Assembly (NCBI RefSeq): GCF_001544555.2
Contig: NZ_FCOK02000021.1
Coordinates: 1-64,000 of the forward strand
Origin: Caballeronia udeis
GTDB taxonomy: Bacteria; Pseudomonadota; Gammaproteobacteria; Burkholderiales; Burkholderiaceae
Length of the DNA stretch: 64,000 nucleotides
Direction: 5' to 3'
This document shows, in pieces, positions 17,228 to 25,364 of this stretch. Below the pieces are notes generated by a model. That model did no database searches. It saw only the letters and a program-made list of their open reading frames with translations, and was not told the DNA's origin. Each line of letters starts with the position of its first letter. Positions within the stretch are counted from its first letter, which is position 1. The position numbers and the translations under genes are program-made.

Positions 17228-17266
17228 AAAAAGCCCGAAACCAGACGAGCTGGTTTCGGGCTTTTT
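17228..17266 (-). terminator. Leader terminator (attenuator) before urtA
   Basis: On the minus strand GCCCGAAACCAG and CTGGTTTCGGGC form a perfect 12-bp stem around CTCGT, followed by TTTTT; a run of six A before the stem extends it. It lies between the sigma-54 promoter and the urtA start codon, so it stops the transcript before the first gene unless it is suppressed. With amiR next door this fits AmiR-type antitermination, as for the P. aeruginosa amiE leader. The hairpin could also work weakly in the other direction. Confidence 0.9.
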
Positions 17267-17280
17267 TGGCCGGTGCCGCT

Positions 17281-17317
17281 CAAGACCCCTTTGTCTCGAA
17301 CAGCGAATGGGTGCTGT
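17281..17317 (-). promoter_or_regulatory. Tandem leader hairpins, candidate ANTAR (AmiR) target
   Basis: In the urtA leader RNA two hairpins stand one base apart. The second is CGAGAC-AAAGGG-GUCUUG (17281-17298): a 6-bp stem with one G-U pair and a hexaloop with A at position 1 and G at position 4, the conserved loop residues of ANTAR target RNAs. The first is ACAGC-ACCCAUUC-GCUGU (17300-17317), with an eight-base rather than six-base loop. The pair ends 19 nt before the terminator stem. In the described ANTAR targets the second hairpin excludes the terminator; here no direct overlap of the two is visible, so the switching mechanism is uncertain. Confidence 0.6.
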
Positions 17318-17356
17318 GGTTCCCCGTTATGCACGGCGGATCAGCGTGACTCTATA

Positions 17357-17372
17357 AGCAATGGCTATGCCA
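17357..17372 (-). promoter_or_regulatory. Sigma-54 promoter of the urt-amide operon
   Basis: The minus strand reads TGGCATAGCCATTGCT: GG and GC separated by exactly ten bases, close to the RpoN consensus TGGCACG-N4-TTGCA. Transcription should begin near 17346, leaving a leader of about 155 nt that contains the tandem hairpins and terminator. A sigma-54 promoter fits nitrogen-limitation control through NtrC. Confidence 0.8.
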
Positions 17373-17525
17373 GTTTTTGCAGCCGGTCAGGATGCGTACC
17401 GCAAAAACCTTTTGTGAAGCGGATGCGAATTGATCAGTTGCGTTCCGGCCAAAGCGGAAGGCATCATAAATAAAGCAGTCTGCGCAGCTAACTGGCCCGG
17501 TGCCGCACAAAGACAGTGCGCGTGC

Positions 17526-17540
17526 GCACCAGCCGCGTGC
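17526..17540. promoter_or_regulatory. Candidate NtrC-type upstream site
   Basis: GCACC-AGCCG-CGTGC matches the NtrC pattern GCACY-N5-RGTGC with one mismatch. It is about 170 bp upstream of the sigma-54 -12 element, a usual enhancer distance, in a GTGCGC-rich stretch between the divergent genes. The GC-rich background makes chance matches likely. Confidence 0.3.
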
Positions 17541-17592
17541 CACACGCACAAACAGCGTACTTCCCAAACGTAGCGACCATCGGTTTTGACGA

Positions 17593-18780
17593 ATGACCCG
17601 TATTGATGCCGGCCGTACCTCGGACCCAATCAGAATTGGCGTGCTCTACTCACGCTCAGGTGTGACCTCAGCCGCGGAGCTCACTCAACTGCAAGCCACC
17701 ATGCTTGCGATGGAGGAGATCAATCGCGCAGGCGGCGTGTCCGGCCGCGAGATCGAACTCGTCTGTCTCGATCCGCAATGCCAGCCTCGGCGTTATGCCG
17801 ACCTCGCCGAACAACTGATTCTCGAACACCGGGTTCGGGTCATCGTCGGCTGCTACATGTCCAGCACGCGCAAGGCGGTCATTCCGATCGTCGAACGGCA
17901 CAATGCGCTGCTCTTCTATGCAACACCGTATGAAGGCTTCGAATACAGCCGCAATGTGATCTACACCGGTGCGGCGCCGAATCAGAACACGCTGCCGCTC
18001 GCCGGTTTCATGCTCACGCAGTTCGGCTCACGCGTGAGCATGATCGGTTCAGATTATGTGTGCCCCTACGAGTCGAATCGCGTGATGAGCGATCTGATCC
18101 TCGAACGCGGCGGAGAAAAGGTGGACGAAACCTACCTGTCGCTCGATGCGCCGTGGGAGAGTTATCTGGATGTCGCAAAGCGGATCAAGCAGCTCGCACC
18201 CGACTTCATTTTCTCCACGGTCGTGGGCGAAGGCATTCCATATCTGTACCGTGCGTTTGCGCAGGTCGGGCTCGATCCGTACCGCACGCCTATCGCCAGC
18301 CACATGACCAGTGAAGCCGAAATTGCGGTAATGGGAAACGACCTCGCACAAGGACACATCACCTCGGCCGCGTACTTCCAGAGTGTGGATACAGCCGCGA
18401 ACCTCGGCGCCGTCGCCCGCTATCAGGCCCGCTTCGGCGACGATCAGCCGACCAACATGTGCTGGGAAGCCTCCTATTTCCAGATGTATCTGCTCGCGGA
18501 TGCAATCCGCCGCGTCGGCTCCGACGACCCGGCGCTGTTGCTGCGCGTGTTGCCCGGACTCGAATTCGACGCGCCGCAAGGCCGCGTGCGTATCGACGAG
18601 CACAATAACCACACCTACCTGCGTCCGTTGATCGGCCGGGTCGACGCGCATGGCCGCTTCGATATCATCGGGCGCGCGCCTGAACGCGTGAAGGCGGATC
18701 CCTACGTCGTCTCTCACAGCACGCCAGCGTGGACCGCGCACGCGCATCCTGAACTCGCACGCACGGGAGCGGATCGATGA
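17593..18780 (+). CDS. amiC: AmiC-like cytoplasmic amide sensor
   Basis: Type I periplasmic-binding fold protein of 395 residues without a signal peptide: it begins MTRIDAGRTSDPIRIGVLYS, so it stays in the cytoplasm. Landmarks match AmiC/UrtA: IVGCYMSSTRKAVIPIVE, MIGSDYVCPYESN, FSTVVGEGIPYLYR and AAYFQSVDTAANL. In Pseudomonas AmiC binds AmiR and releases it when amides are present. The gene is divergent from urtA and overlaps amiR by four bases (18777-18780), so the two proteins are probably made in equal amounts, as expected for a complex. The ribosome binding site before the ATG at 17593 is weak. The ligand is probably also a substrate of the neighbouring transporter. Confidence 0.92.
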   Translation: MTRIDAGRTSDPIRIGVLYSRSGVTSAAELTQLQATMLAMEEINRAGGVSGREIELVCLDPQCQPRRYADLAEQLILEHRVRVIVGCYMSSTRKAVIPIVERHNALLFYATPYEGFEYSRNVIYTGAAPNQNTLPLAGFMLTQFGSRVSMIGSDYVCPYESNRVMSDLILERGGEKVDETYLSLDAPWESYLDVAKRIKQLAPDFIFSTVVGEGIPYLYRAFAQVGLDPYRTPIASHMTSEAEIAVMGNDLAQGHITSAAYFQSVDTAANLGAVARYQARFGDDQPTNMCWEASYFQMYLLADAIRRVGSDDPALLLRVLPGLEFDAPQGRVRIDEHNNHTYLRPLIGRVDAHGRFDIIGRAPERVKADPYVVSHSTPAWTAHAHPELARTGADR

Positions 18781-19379
18781 CGAGGACCGCGCAGACGCCG
18801 GCGATCCTGCGCGACCTGCGTTCGCTAAAAGTCATTGTGATTCATCCGCAGGATCAGGATGGCGAAGAGTTGCTCGCGCAGCTTCAGCGCATTGGCTGTG
18901 ACGTGCAGGTATGCTGGCCGCGCCTCGACAGCCTGCCTTCCGACACCGGCCTCGTTGTCATGGCGATGCGTCCTGAGACGCTGTCAGTCGATTATCCGTG
19001 GCTCGGAACCAGTACTTCGCCGCCGGTGATTCCGGTCGTGACTTACGAAAATCCGATCACCATCGAAGCGGTGCTGAGGTTGAATGCGTTCGCGACGATC
19101 CCGTCGCCGGTCCGCTCGTTTGGGTTATTGACAGCCATCGCGGTCGCGCTCACGCAATTCAAGGCATCCCGCGCACGTGAGCGATACATCGAACGGCTCG
19201 AGCAGAAGCAGGCGAAGGTTCGGGTGATCCAGCAGGCCACGCGGATTGTAATGGACTCGCGCGGCATGTCTGAAGAAGATGCATATCAGCTGCTGCGCTC
19301 ACAGGCCATGCTCAAACGCGAACAAATCGAGACGGTGGCCGGCGACATCGTCAAGGCACACGAAACCCTGAGTTTCTAA
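18777..19379 (+). CDS. amiR: AmiR-like ANTAR antiterminator
   Basis: Two-domain regulator of 200 residues. A pseudo-receiver part (about 15-125, KVIVIHPQDQDGEELLAQL) is followed by a coiled-coil and ANTAR domain (about 135-197, with RIVMDSRGMSEEDAYQLLRS). ANTAR domains bind paired hexaloop hairpins in nascent RNA and prevent termination. The predicted target is the urtA leader on the opposite strand. It is coupled to amiC by a 4-nt overlap. A close paralogue lies at 79-681, at the other end of the operon it presumably controls. Confidence 0.92.
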   Translation: MTRTAQTPAILRDLRSLKVIVIHPQDQDGEELLAQLQRIGCDVQVCWPRLDSLPSDTGLVVMAMRPETLSVDYPWLGTSTSPPVIPVVTYENPITIEAVLRLNAFATIPSPVRSFGLLTAIAVALTQFKASRARERYIERLEQKQAKVRVIQQATRIVMDSRGMSEEDAYQLLRSQAMLKREQIETVAGDIVKAHETLSF

Positions 19380-19508
19380 CGCCGGCTCTTGCCGACCGGA
19401 TGTTTGTAATAGAACCTCGCCGGGAACCGCTGCCTGGTCGATAGCGACGCCCCAGACTTACCAATGGTAGTCTCGATGTTGACTGCTACTATGCTGAGCC
19501 TGTGCAAT

Positions 19509-19592
19509 ATGAACAAACAGTGGACCATAACCGATGTTCCGCCGCAGATCGGCAAGCGAGTTCTCATCACTGGAGCGAACAGCGGCATTGGC
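19509..19592 (+). pseudogene. Remnant: N-terminus of a short-chain dehydrogenase
   Basis: MNKQWTITDVPPQIGKRVLI followed by TGANSGIG is a typical SDR N-terminus with its cofactor-binding motif. The similarity ends just after GIG, and the frame stops at 19694 with unrelated sequence. Only about 28 codons remain. It marks the decayed junction (19380-20030) between the amide locus and the metal-efflux locus; I see no complete gene in that stretch. Confidence 0.6.
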
Positions 19593-20030
19593 TCTACTGA
19601 AGATGCTGGGTCCTGGCGTGACACCGTGAAACTGAAATGCGCTGAGAATGGTGTTGAAGCGAAAAAAAAGAATTGCTCAGAGCAGGCCTGTTGATAGGCG
19701 ACTGCCACGGCTGAACAGCTGATAGCTGCCGTGAGCGCGGTTGAAACGGTCAAAACGGGACGGCCAGAAAACACTTAGTTTTTAGAAACACCAACGATTC
19801 ACCGTGCTTCCACGTGCCCCTTTGCCGCATCGTTCAGGCTTAAACGACCGACCTGGCGAACCTGTTGCCCTTTAGTCAGCGGGAAGGCCTCGTATCGTTT
19901 GTAGAAAGCGCTCTGCATACGGGACAGCAGTGCGATGTAAGCGCTGAGATCGATGCCCTTCCGCGCGCCGGCAGCACCGCCGTGTATTCTCGAGTGCGAA
20001 CGAAACAAACTCTCGCTACCGCGGGCCCAC

Positions 20031-20222
20031 TTATCTTGAAGGACAGTTCAACGTTTTCACATGCATGTTCTGACAGGGATAACTAGGCGGAAGCCTCGGT
20101 GCTTCGCTCAAACGCGATGCATATAAGCTTGTTCCCGTCGTTGGGGCGGCGCACCCTGCCACCGCCCCGAATAAAACCAAAGTGACGATAAGACGGCACA
20201 GCGTAGAAGATATTGTCGCCAT
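20031..20222 (-). CDS. Small predicted lipoprotein
   Basis: A 63-residue protein with a lipoprotein signal peptide: MATISSTLCRLIVTLVLFGA, then VAGC with the lipidated C24. The short mature part AAPTTGTSLYASRLSEAPRL resembles no family I know and contains two further cysteines near its end. AAAGGT stands about seven bases before the ATG at 20222. An imperfect copy of a sequence found upstream of the efflux operon lies about 250 bp upstream of it, which hints at shared control by the metal-sensing system. It may also be a leftover of a longer gene. Confidence 0.5.
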   Translation of the reverse strand: MATISSTLCRLIVTLVLFGAVAGCAAPTTGTSLYASRLSEAPRLPPSYPCQNMHVKTLNCPSR

Positions 20223-20466
20223 GAATTGACCTTTGAGGTGATGCGTCGACCGGTTACAGCGTTGTCTTCCGTGGAAGACCAATGAGGCGGCCACAGCAAT
20301 GGGATTGATTCAGTTATCCAAGATGATTTACGAGAAGTCGGTTTCGGCAGTGGTCATGAAATGCTGATGTTTGAAGCGTCGTAGTGTCAAACTGCGCGGA
20401 AAACTTGATCTTCTAAAATCCGCTTAAACAAAGAGAAAACGGACTGCATGTTGATCTCGTACGGTT

Positions 20467-20525
20467 TCTATTATTGGATCGCGCACCCGGACGTGACGTG
20501 ACGCGTAAATGACGTTTCCGTAATC
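20467..20525. repeat. Imperfect ~55-bp repeat, copy B
   Basis: The stretch containing ATTGGATCGCGCACCC and AAATGACGTTTCCGTAATC corresponds to copy A at 26799-26856, at roughly 75-80% of positions by eye and in the same orientation. The rest of 20223-20734 holds nothing I recognise. Confidence 0.5.
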
Positions 20526-20734
20526 TGAAACGCACTCGTCGCAGATGGAACGATGCCTGCGCTGGTGGCGCCGACGAGCGCTCGCCACTGCGTAAGAGTC
20601 CAGCGGTGTCAGGTCGAAAATCGGAGCGTCAGTTCAGGGACGCCTCTACTCTCTTGATGAATTATTCAGGAAAACGAATCAACTAAAGTTTGTAAGCGGT
20701 TTTGTTGCGGCCGCCGAGGCAGCCGGACGAAAAA

Positions 20735-22228
20735 TCACTTGCTCGCTATCTGTGCACTACCTCGCGGGTCCGCTTGAGGACGATTCCACCAGCCCCCGCC
20801 CAACGCCTGAAACAGCGCCGCCGTGTCGGACAGGCGTGCAGCCTGCGCCTGTACCAGCGCAAGCCGGGCTGCTTGATAGGTCTGCTCTGCATTCAAGACA
20901 TACAGATAGGATATCGACCCGAGTTGTTGTTCACAGCGTGCCAGTTTCAGACTTCGGGAAGCCGCCTGCTCGGAGGTGACGGCGGCTTGCAGTGTGTTGG
21001 CGTCGTACTGCAAGGCCCTCAAGACATCGGCCACGTTCTGATAGGCGCCGATTACCGTCACCCGGTATTGCGCCGCAGCCTGGTCGAATGCGGCCTGTGC
21101 CGCTCGCTGACGATGCAGCAGCATTCCGCCCTGAAAGATCGGTTGCGACAACTTCCCGACCACTGTGAAGAACTGGTTGTACGGCGAGAATGCACTTGCT
21201 ATTGCATTTGGCGACGTGCCTAACGTCGCCGTCAATGAAAGCTGCGGCAACCGGTCGGCAATCGCGACGCCGACCTGCGCGCTAGCCGCATGCAACGTCG
21301 CCGCCGCGGCGAGGATGTCGGGGCGCTGAACGACCAGGTTCGAGGCAATACTCACCGGAAGGTCCTCAGGCAGATGCAATGAGGAAAGATCGAAATTTGC
21401 GACGACATCCTGATTCGGCAGGCCGCCTACCAACGCAATGAGCGCGTTGCGCTGGAGCGCCAGCTGTTTCTGCAGAGGTGGCAGCAGTTGCTGCGCCTGG
21501 GCCAGGACGGCGTCTTGCTGAATGACGTCCGATCGGGCGATCTCCCCCAACGCATATTCGCGCTGGAGGATGTCCCGGAGTTTCGTGTCGGCCTTGATCG
21601 TCTCCTCTTGAGCCTCGATCTGGCCGCGTAATCCAGCCTCCTGGACGGCAGCGAGCACGACGTTAGTGCTCAGCGTCAGGTACGCCGCCTCGAGTTCGAA
21701 GCGCTGATTGTCGGCCTGCGCCGCATAGGACTCGATCGTCCTGCGGTTAAGGCCGAACGCATCGAGTGAATATGAAACGCTAAGGCCGGCCGTATAGAGC
21801 GAATAGATCGGCTTGCCATTTGCGGCAACCGGTGCGAGGCTCGCGGTTGACGTCTCGTTCTTGCTGGCGGAGGTGTCCAGGCTGACGCTCGGAAACAGCG
21901 ACCCGCCCTGCGCCAGCATATTTTCCTGGGCGACCTTGAGCGACGCCTGCGCCGCCGCTATTGTGGGATTGGCCTTGAGCGCCCGGTCCACGAGATCATT
22001 CAAAGGCGGTGACCGGAACAGCTCCCACCATCGACTGGAAATATCCTTGCCTTGAACGAATTTCTGCGCGTGTCCAAGTGCACCCGGCGCTGACACCGTG
22101 GCCGGCGCCAGTGGCTCCGGCGTGTATCCGGCACCGGCCGGCGCAGACGGCTGCTTGAAGTTTGGTCCAACGGCACAACCCGCGAGCAGCAGTGTCGCGA
22201 ACAGGCTTGATGAGCGTTTTGAAGCCAT
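20735..22228 (-). CDS. RND efflux outer-membrane lipoprotein (NodT/CusC type)
   Basis: Outer-membrane channel subunit of 497 residues. The N-terminus MASKRSSSLFATLLLAGCAV is a lipoprotein signal with C18 in the lipobox LLAGC, followed by GPNFKQP, the standard opening of NodT/OprM proteins. The body has the long helical repeats of the family, with GLSVSYSLDAFGLNRRTIES and QPIFQGGMLLHRQRAAQAAF. The ATG at 22228 is chosen because it starts the signal; the open frame extends to 22303. It is the third gene of the efflux operon, 20 bp after the RND pump gene. It forms the exit duct for the tripartite pump. Confidence 0.92.
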   Translation of the reverse strand: MASKRSSSLFATLLLAGCAVGPNFKQPSAPAGAGYTPEPLAPATVSAPGALGHAQKFVQGKDISSRWWELFRSPPLNDLVDRALKANPTIAAAQASLKVAQENMLAQGGSLFPSVSLDTSASKNETSTASLAPVAANGKPIYSLYTAGLSVSYSLDAFGLNRRTIESYAAQADNQRFELEAAYLTLSTNVVLAAVQEAGLRGQIEAQEETIKADTKLRDILQREYALGEIARSDVIQQDAVLAQAQQLLPPLQKQLALQRNALIALVGGLPNQDVVANFDLSSLHLPEDLPVSIASNLVVQRPDILAAAATLHAASAQVGVAIADRLPQLSLTATLGTSPNAIASAFSPYNQFFTVVGKLSQPIFQGGMLLHRQRAAQAAFDQAAAQYRVTVIGAYQNVADVLRALQYDANTLQAAVTSEQAASRSLKLARCEQQLGSISYLYVLNAEQTYQAARLALVQAQAARLSDTAALFQALGGGWWNRPQADPRGSAQIASK

Positions 22229-22248
22229 GACTGGGAAACCTACCTTTC

Positions 22249-25200
22249 TTATTCTGCGAGTTGCGGCCGCGACGCGGGCTCGACCAACGCCCTCGATTCC
22301 CATCGCTTGCCGATGAACCAGGGATACACAGCGGGCAGGAACAACAGCGTCAGCAGCGTGGCCGAGACCAGGCCGCCGATCACGACCGTAGCAAGCGGCC
22401 GCTGAACTTCGGCGCCTGAACTCGTTGAAAGCGCCATGGGCAGGAAACCCAGGCTCGCGACAGTCGCGGTCATCAGCACCGGACGAAGCCGCGTCATTGC
22501 TGCTTGCATGGCCGCTTCCACAGGATCAAGGCCGGCTGCGCGCTTCTCTTCGATGTAACTCACCATCACCACACCGTTCAACACCGCGATACCGAACAAT
22601 GCGATGAAGCCGACTGCAGCGGAGATACTGAACGGCAGGCCGCGCATCCAAAGCGCGAAGATTCCGCCTATCGACGCAAACGGCACGTTGAAGAAAATAA
22701 GGGCCGCAAGCCGCATGCTCTTGAACATCAGGAACAGAAGAGCGAATATCAGCGCGAGCGCTATCGGAACGACGATGGTGAGCCGCGACATGGCCTCCTG
22801 AAGATTCTGGAAACTTCCGGCCCACGAGACGGAGTATCCCGGCGGCAAATGCGCCTGAGACGATACTGCCTCTTGGGCAGCCGCCACAAAGCCGGCAAGA
22901 TCGCGGCCGCGCACATTGGCCTGGACCGTGATGACGCGCTGGCCCTGTTCGCGCGCAATCGCCGAGGGACCTGGCTCCATGCGTATGTCGGCGATTTCGC
23001 TGAGTGGCACGGCGCGGCCGGCGCCGTCGCTCACGCGGAGATCGCCGATCCTCGCGACACTGTCCCGGTCGTGTGGCTGGAGGTGAACCCGGATATCGAA
23101 CCGGCCGTCTCCATCGACTATCGTGCCCACGGTGCGGCCGCCCAACGATTGCACGAGGTCGAGCACCTGACTGGCATTCAGTCCATAACGCGCTACGGCT
23201 TCGCGGTTGACGATGACGCGCAAATACGGCTGTCCGATCGTCTGTTCTGCTTCCACGTCGGCGGCGCCCGGCACCCGCGCGAGAATGGCGGCAACGCGCT
23301 CGGCGGTATCGTGCAGCACGTTGAGGTCGTTGCCGTGAATCCGCACGGCAAGATCTGCCTGTACGCCTTGCAGCATGTCGTCCATGCGCATCTCGATAGG
23401 CTGCGCCCAACTCAGTTGCAGGCCCGGAACGTCGCGGTTCAGAGCTGCGGAATAGGCGCTGATCAGCCCCTCCTGGGATTGCGCGGTCCGCCACTGCGCG
23501 GCAGGCTTTAGCATGATGAAGGTATCGCTCTGCTCGACGCCCATCGGGTCGGTAGGAATCTCCGAGGTTCCGCCCAGCGTGACGGCGGACTGGACCTCTG
23601 GAAAGCGCATCAGTGTGCGCTCGATCATCGTCTGCGTCTGGATTGCCGACGCTAAGGAGATGCCGGGCAGTTTGGTCGTGGTGACAGTCAGGGCGCCTTC
23701 GTCCAGGCGTGGGAGGAACTCCGCGCCAAGACGCGAGCCGGCGACGCAGGCGCTCAATAGCAGAAGCACGGCCAGCCCCATGGTAATGGCGGGATAGCGT
23801 GCGGTTCGCGTCAGTGCCGGCCGGTAGGCCCGGCGGGCCCACTGAATAACGCCGCTGTCATGTTCCGACACCCGATGCCGCAGCAGAAAGCTCGCGAGCA
23901 CCGGCATGAGCGTAAGGGTCAGCGCGAGGGATGCAACGAGCGCGAAGATCACGGTCATTGCCATTGGCTTGAACATCTTACCCTCAACCCCTTGTAAGCT
24001 GAGGATGGGCAGGTACACGGCAGTGATGATCACGACGGCGTAGGTGACCGGCCGCGCCACCTCTTGCGCCGCCTCGCGAACCACTTGCTCGACCGGACGA
24101 TCCGGCATTTCCGCACGCCTGCGCACCACGTTTTCGATCAGGACGACCGCACCGTCGACCAGCAGCCCGAAGTCGATCGCGCCCAGGCTCATCAGGTTGC
24201 CGGACATACCGGCGTAGTACATCGCCGTTATCGCGGCCAGCATGGAGAGCGGGATCGCGAGCGCCACGATCAGCCCGGCGCGAATATTACCGAGGAGCAA
24301 GAACAGCACGACCATGACGAGAATCGCGCCCTCGCCCAGATTGTGGGCAATGGTATGCAGCACGCGGTCCATGAGATCCGCGCGGTTGTAGTAGGGAGCG
24401 ATCTCGACGCCAGGTGGGAGGGACCGCTGGATTTGCTTGATCGACGACTCGACATTCTGCGCGACCACCCGCGTGTTCTGGCCCAGCGTCATCAACACCA
24501 CGCCGACGACAGCTTCGCCTTTGCCGTCACGCGTCACGCCGCCGAGGCGCGGCATTGGCGCTTCTACAATCTTCGCGATGTCGCGTACGTACAGAGGCGC
24601 TCCGCTACTGCGCGTGCGCAACACGATGCTGCCGATGTCCGCGCGGGTTTGCAGCAACCCCTCGCCGCGGATGATCGCCTCGCCGCCGTTGTGTTCGATC
24701 GTGGCGCCCCCGGTTGCGCCATTGTTCATCTGCACGGCGTTGAACACGTCGCTGATGGAGAGACCGTAGCGCGTCAGCGCATCGTCCGAGACTTGCACTT
24801 CGTAAGTCTTCAGTTCGCCGCCATTGACGTTGACATCCACCACGCCAGGCACCTGGCGCAGACGTGGAGCGACCTGCCAATCCAGAATGGTGCGCAAGTC
24901 CATCAGCGACTGTCCCTTGCCTCGCACCTGGAACTGGTAGATCTCGCTCAGGCCATCGGAGAGAGGACCTAACTGCGGCGGACTGGTGCCCGGCGGCAAC
25001 TGCACATCGCGCAGGCGTTCGGTCACGAGGTTGCGATCGAGGTACATGTCCCCGCCATCCGCGAAGCGCACGTAAAGCACAGACACGCCGTATCGCGAGA
25101 TGGAGCGCAGGCCTTGCATGCCCGGCAGACCCTGCAATGCAAGTTCGATCGGCGCGGTGATGTCGCGCTCGACATCGAGTGGCGCGAGCCCCGCAGCTTG

Positions 25201-25353
25201 TGTGGTAACGAGCACCTGAAGCGGGGAGATGTCGGGGTCGGCATCGAAGGGCAAACGGTTCGCGCTCATGAAACCGATACCAACGAGCAGCAGGACCAGC
25301 ATCAGCACCACGGCGCGGTTCCGCAGCGCCGAGTCAACTATTTTCGTAATCAT
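22249..25353 (-). CDS. Heavy-metal RND efflux pump (CusA/CzcA family)
   Basis: Inner-membrane proton antiporter of 1034 residues. It opens MITKIVDSALRNRAVVLMLV, followed by the typical PFDADPDISPLQVLVTTQA. Transmembrane helix 4 carries DFGLLVDGAVVLIEN, close to the DFGxxxDGAxxxVEN signature of the divalent-cation (Co/Zn/Cd/Ni) HME groups and unlike the monovalent Cu/Ag pumps. Large periplasmic loops and twelve membrane helices are present. The ATG at 25353 is used; upstream codons to 25413 overlap the adaptor gene. Divalent metal export is thus the best guess, but metal identity cannot be fixed by this motif alone. Confidence 0.93.
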   Translation of the reverse strand: MITKIVDSALRNRAVVLMLVLLLVGIGFMSANRLPFDADPDISPLQVLVTTQAAGLAPLDVERDITAPIELALQGLPGMQGLRSISRYGVSVLYVRFADGGDMYLDRNLVTERLRDVQLPPGTSPPQLGPLSDGLSEIYQFQVRGKGQSLMDLRTILDWQVAPRLRQVPGVVDVNVNGGELKTYEVQVSDDALTRYGLSISDVFNAVQMNNGATGGATIEHNGGEAIIRGEGLLQTRADIGSIVLRTRSSGAPLYVRDIAKIVEAPMPRLGGVTRDGKGEAVVGVVLMTLGQNTRVVAQNVESSIKQIQRSLPPGVEIAPYYNRADLMDRVLHTIAHNLGEGAILVMVVLFLLLGNIRAGLIVALAIPLSMLAAITAMYYAGMSGNLMSLGAIDFGLLVDGAVVLIENVVRRRAEMPDRPVEQVVREAAQEVARPVTYAVVIITAVYLPILSLQGVEGKMFKPMAMTVIFALVASLALTLTLMPVLASFLLRHRVSEHDSGVIQWARRAYRPALTRTARYPAITMGLAVLLLLSACVAGSRLGAEFLPRLDEGALTVTTTKLPGISLASAIQTQTMIERTLMRFPEVQSAVTLGGTSEIPTDPMGVEQSDTFIMLKPAAQWRTAQSQEGLISAYSAALNRDVPGLQLSWAQPIEMRMDDMLQGVQADLAVRIHGNDLNVLHDTAERVAAILARVPGAADVEAEQTIGQPYLRVIVNREAVARYGLNASQVLDLVQSLGGRTVGTIVDGDGRFDIRVHLQPHDRDSVARIGDLRVSDGAGRAVPLSEIADIRMEPGPSAIAREQGQRVITVQANVRGRDLAGFVAAAQEAVSSQAHLPPGYSVSWAGSFQNLQEAMSRLTIVVPIALALIFALLFLMFKSMRLAALIFFNVPFASIGGIFALWMRGLPFSISAAVGFIALFGIAVLNGVVMVSYIEEKRAAGLDPVEAAMQAAMTRLRPVLMTATVASLGFLPMALSTSSGAEVQRPLATVVIGGLVSATLLTLLFLPAVYPWFIGKRWESRALVEPASRPQLAE

Positions 25354-25364
25354 GGAGTGGTCTC

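Noticed and set aside
17497..17540. Possible sigma-54 promoter for amiC on the plus strand
   Set aside because: The GG and GC dinucleotides there are nine, not ten, bases apart and the flanking consensus is poor.
19799..20008. 69-codon minus-strand frame
   Set aside because: Parts look protein-like (AYIALLSRMQSAFYKRYEAF), but no start signal or known family was found; left as possible debris.
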